From Cristatella mucedo (Eukaryota > Bryozoa > Phylactolaemata > Cristatellidae): a DNA stretch of 64,000 bases. The translations under genes and the position numbers were made by a program. Position 1 is the first letter of the stretch. Every line of letters begins with the position of its first letter. Of the stretch, positions 61,591-64,000 are shown in pieces. The DNA lies in NCBI GenBank assembly GCA_009760855.2, contig WPIO01000037.1, positions 2,549,501 through 2,613,500 of the forward strand, written 5' to 3'. Below the pieces are notes generated by a model that had not been told where the DNA came from, ran no database searches, and was given only the letters and a program-made list of their open reading frames with translations.

Positions 61591-62770
61591 GTGAGGACTG
61601 CGTGTGAGCGCAGGAGCTGTGGCCATAGCGTCTCCTGCTGCTGGGTGCTGGTGCTCCGTGCATTATTGCCGGCACACTGGTCAGCAGTGGGCATGCCTGT
61701 GCATGTTTATTGCAGGTGCGCTGGCCTACTCGTCGATCGGATTTGCCGTCTACCCGAACAGCAGCGACTTTTCTTCGTGGCTGGACTTCTTTGATGGTTT
61801 GTGGCCGTATCGCGTTCCCGTGCTGCTGCTGCTTTGTTGCAGCAGACGAGCGCAGAAATTTGTGCAGCTGCAGTTGCTGCTGCCCCCAAATTGAGACAGA
61901 TCAAATCGAGTGCAGCTGTCTTTTTGCACAGCACCCAAAGCCACCTTTTGCACGGCCAAACATGGTGGAGGAGAGCCATTTGGCATTCGTGCCTCCCACC
62001 GACCTTGACTATTGCCGTGAGCTCGATTTCTCAGATATCCATCGATCTCGTAGGCATGCGACGCCAGTCATGTGCTCAGCTTAGGAAGCGCTTGGCCTTC
62101 CAGCTTGCCGGCGTGCGTGCACATCCATGTCCATCTCCGGCTAAATGACCTGCATAGGACATTGCTGCTGCTAAAAAAGTGTGAAAGAAAGTGTGAAGGA
62201 GGCTACCTGCAATAGCATCTCCGAAAGTAGCATCTTTGTCTGTCGTGCTATGCTGCAGCCTGCCGGGAATAGCCTGTTTGAACCGGTGCCGACTCTCACA
62301 TCGACGTCCGGGCTGTTTCGAATCTAGTTTGGCAGTCGAAGCTGCTGGAAATATTTCGGATGGCCCTAACTAGCATGGATTGCTTGAGTGCCTTGCCCCC
62401 TGTCCCTTGTGCCCTATGAGAAAGGCTATCGCACGATTGGCGCCTTGACAAGCTCTTGTGCTGCATGCATGCTGTGCTGCTGCTCGGAGTGAAGGCGCCG
62501 CCCCGGCGATGCCCACGTGGTGTGGGCGTGCCGAGCCGCTAGTGAGGAACAGTGCAGTCGATCAGTGCAGCCGGCTGCTGCTTGCTGCTAGCTTATCGTT
62601 GTCACTGTCGTTGCAGGCACCGCTGCCCAGTCTTCGACGGCCTCTGTCGGTTTCGTTAATTACTTTTCATATCCTGGCACATTTGAGGTGACTACTGCTA
62701 TCTCGGATGCCGAGAACAACACAGTGACTGGAGGCGCTCTCATAACGGTGAGTTGCTTTGAGCTTGCCGG

Positions 62771-62808
<38 letters not shown>

Positions 62809-63720
62809 GCAGCATGAGCAGCCGACCGCATACGTTTGCCTGCCAGTCTCATATCCTGTCGCTGGGCCCATCTTCTCTTCTCCGGATGCAGTGGCTGTGA
62901 CTGCTGCTAGCGCATCTGTGCAACTCCTGTGTGACTCGTCTCGGCCGCGAGGCTGCCGATGTTTGCGTGCCCACTTGCTTATGCTGATGGGATGCAGGCT
63001 GCATCTCTTGCTGCGGCTTTGCAGAGCCTTTTTTGCCGCTGTGTCAAGTTGAGCTGCCCGCTCGCAGGCGTGATTGTGCTAACAGCTGCATCACATGCTG
63101 GCTATCTCAGCTAGTGTGCAATCCACCTCGCTCCTCCACTCTAGACCATATAGAACATGTAGACCACCGACGAGAGGTCGGCAGCTTTTGTGGTGCGAGT
63201 GAGTGACTCGCGCATGCTTGTTGCTTCGGTGCTTTTGTTTCCTGAACTGTGCTGCAGTGGTCGTCTGATTCATGACCTGACAGCAGCAAAGTGGCTTCTT
63301 GTGACCGCGTGGCACGTAACTTTCATGGCACGTGACTGACGAGCTTGCTCAGCTCGGCCTCTGGCGTCTGGCTCGATTTTACACTTGCTTCATCTGTGGT
63401 CCGGCTGCCAAATTTCTTTTAGAGTGCCACCTTGCATGCTCGAGAACCGTTCCCTTTCTCATGCCTGCACACTCTGGAGGTCGTTTGTGAGTGCCCAGTC
63501 ACGTGACAGCTTTCGCCAGCCCCTCCAGTGAATCGATGCACTGTCACACTGCATTGGCACTTTTAGGTGGCGGTCGGCCTGCAGAGCGCTCAGCTGATGT
63601 GTCCAAATTTTGCTATATCAACGGTACAGTTCAACTGCACCATGATGGTATTCGGCACACACATTTATTTGACGGTAGACTTCAGTGACGGAGATATGAG
63701 AAAGAACATTTCGCTCGGAA
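59987..63720 (+). CDS. Second polycystin-1-like gene: WSC domain and PKD-type repeats, 3' partial
   Basis: Exons are 59987-60116 (phase 1 in, 2 out), 61385-61590 (out 1), 61716-61796 (out 1), 62617-62747 (out 0) and 63567-63720 (out 1, continuing past the window). All are GT-AG with agreeing phases. The first two encode a WSC domain: GCYEDAPQNRYYSL, CRGAC, YAALSNGDYCFCS, DCAAPCWDGQPCGG, with eight cysteines in the family order. WSC is a carbohydrate-binding module found near the N terminus of polycystin-1. Later exons show YPGTFEVTTAISDAENNTV, the C-terminal half of a PKD Ig-like fold, and CPNFAISTVQFNCTMMVFGT then VDFSDGD, the start of the next. The order WSC-PKD matches the polycystin-1 ectodomain. 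A WSC- and PKD-containing protein of another kind cannot be excluded, since the C-terminal half is off the window. Confidence 0.85.
62774..62816 (+). repeat. (CAG)n microsatellite in the second gene
   Basis: About thirteen AGC units, starting 27 bp after the donor at 62748, therefore intronic. Confidence 0.93.
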
Positions 63721-63824
63721 GTAAGGATGTCTGTGTCACAGTTTTATTTGCTGCTTGTTATTCTAGCTATCCTCAGAAAACAGTCGATTTGCTGCACGCA
63801 CTTAGTAAGGCCGTCGTGACCATG

Positions 63825-63935
63825 TAACCATTGGATCATGCTTCCGTTACAGCATATGAAAAGTGTCTAGAAAGAGATTAAGTTCTCTGAGGTTTCTATA
63901 CAAATGTGTTATTATAATTATTATTTATGCCTGTG
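63825..63935 (+). mobile_element. CR1 family A 3' tail
   Basis: CATTGGATCATGCTTCCGTT, AAAGTGTCTAGAAAGAGATT and GTGTTATTATAATTATT. It lies in the intron after the last visible exon. Confidence 0.85.
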
Positions 63936-64000
63936 ATGCACGTGTTTGCCGATTTGAATGCATCAGTGAGTGGCTGTTAACACCACCTTGGTTTCCTGCT

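Overview
This is animal nuclear DNA. It shows GT-AG introns, short exons, long simple-sequence tracts, and many copies of CR1/L2-type non-LTR retrotransposons and tRNA-derived SINEs. The retroelement style (CR1/L2 tails ending in ATT triplets) and the protein architecture suggest a non-vertebrate, probably aquatic metazoan. The sequence alone does not let me name the phylum.

The left half (330-29213, + strand) is most of one polycystin-1-family gene. I could chain 26 exons by hand. Every junction is GT-AG and every intron phase agrees, giving one open frame of about 1764 codons that is open at the 5' side of the window and ends in a stop at 29211-29213, with an AATAAA at 29486. In order the protein has a REJ/GAIN-like glycosylated ectodomain, a poly-threonine stretch, a GPS motif, a basic RKKR site, TM1, a PLAT domain, five more membrane helices, the extracellular TOP/polycystin domain, five further helices with a pore region, and a short helical C-tail.

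A second polycystin-1-like gene starts on the same strand on the right (59987-63720, running off the window). It has an eight-cysteine WSC domain followed by PKD-type Ig-like folds. A CTG-repeat-encoded signal peptide in a CpG-rich island at 46628 is a plausible first exon; the phase agrees but the link is inferred. The window is therefore a head-to-tail pair of PKD1-family genes.

The 30 kb between them and the larger introns are mostly mobile and simple-sequence DNA. They hold two CR1/L2-like families (A, with one copy keeping an intact reverse transcriptase frame at 39642-40937; B, known here only from its 3' end), a tRNA-derived SINE (SINE-A), a second SINE with a tRNA-like head joined to a CR1-like tail (SINE-B), and two tandem copies of an inverted-repeat DNA transposon, one split by a CR1 insertion. 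There are also several minisatellites, long GA/CT/GT/AT tracts, AT-palindromic stretches and three CpG-rich patches. No rRNA, functional tRNA, CRISPR or bacterial-style genes are seen.
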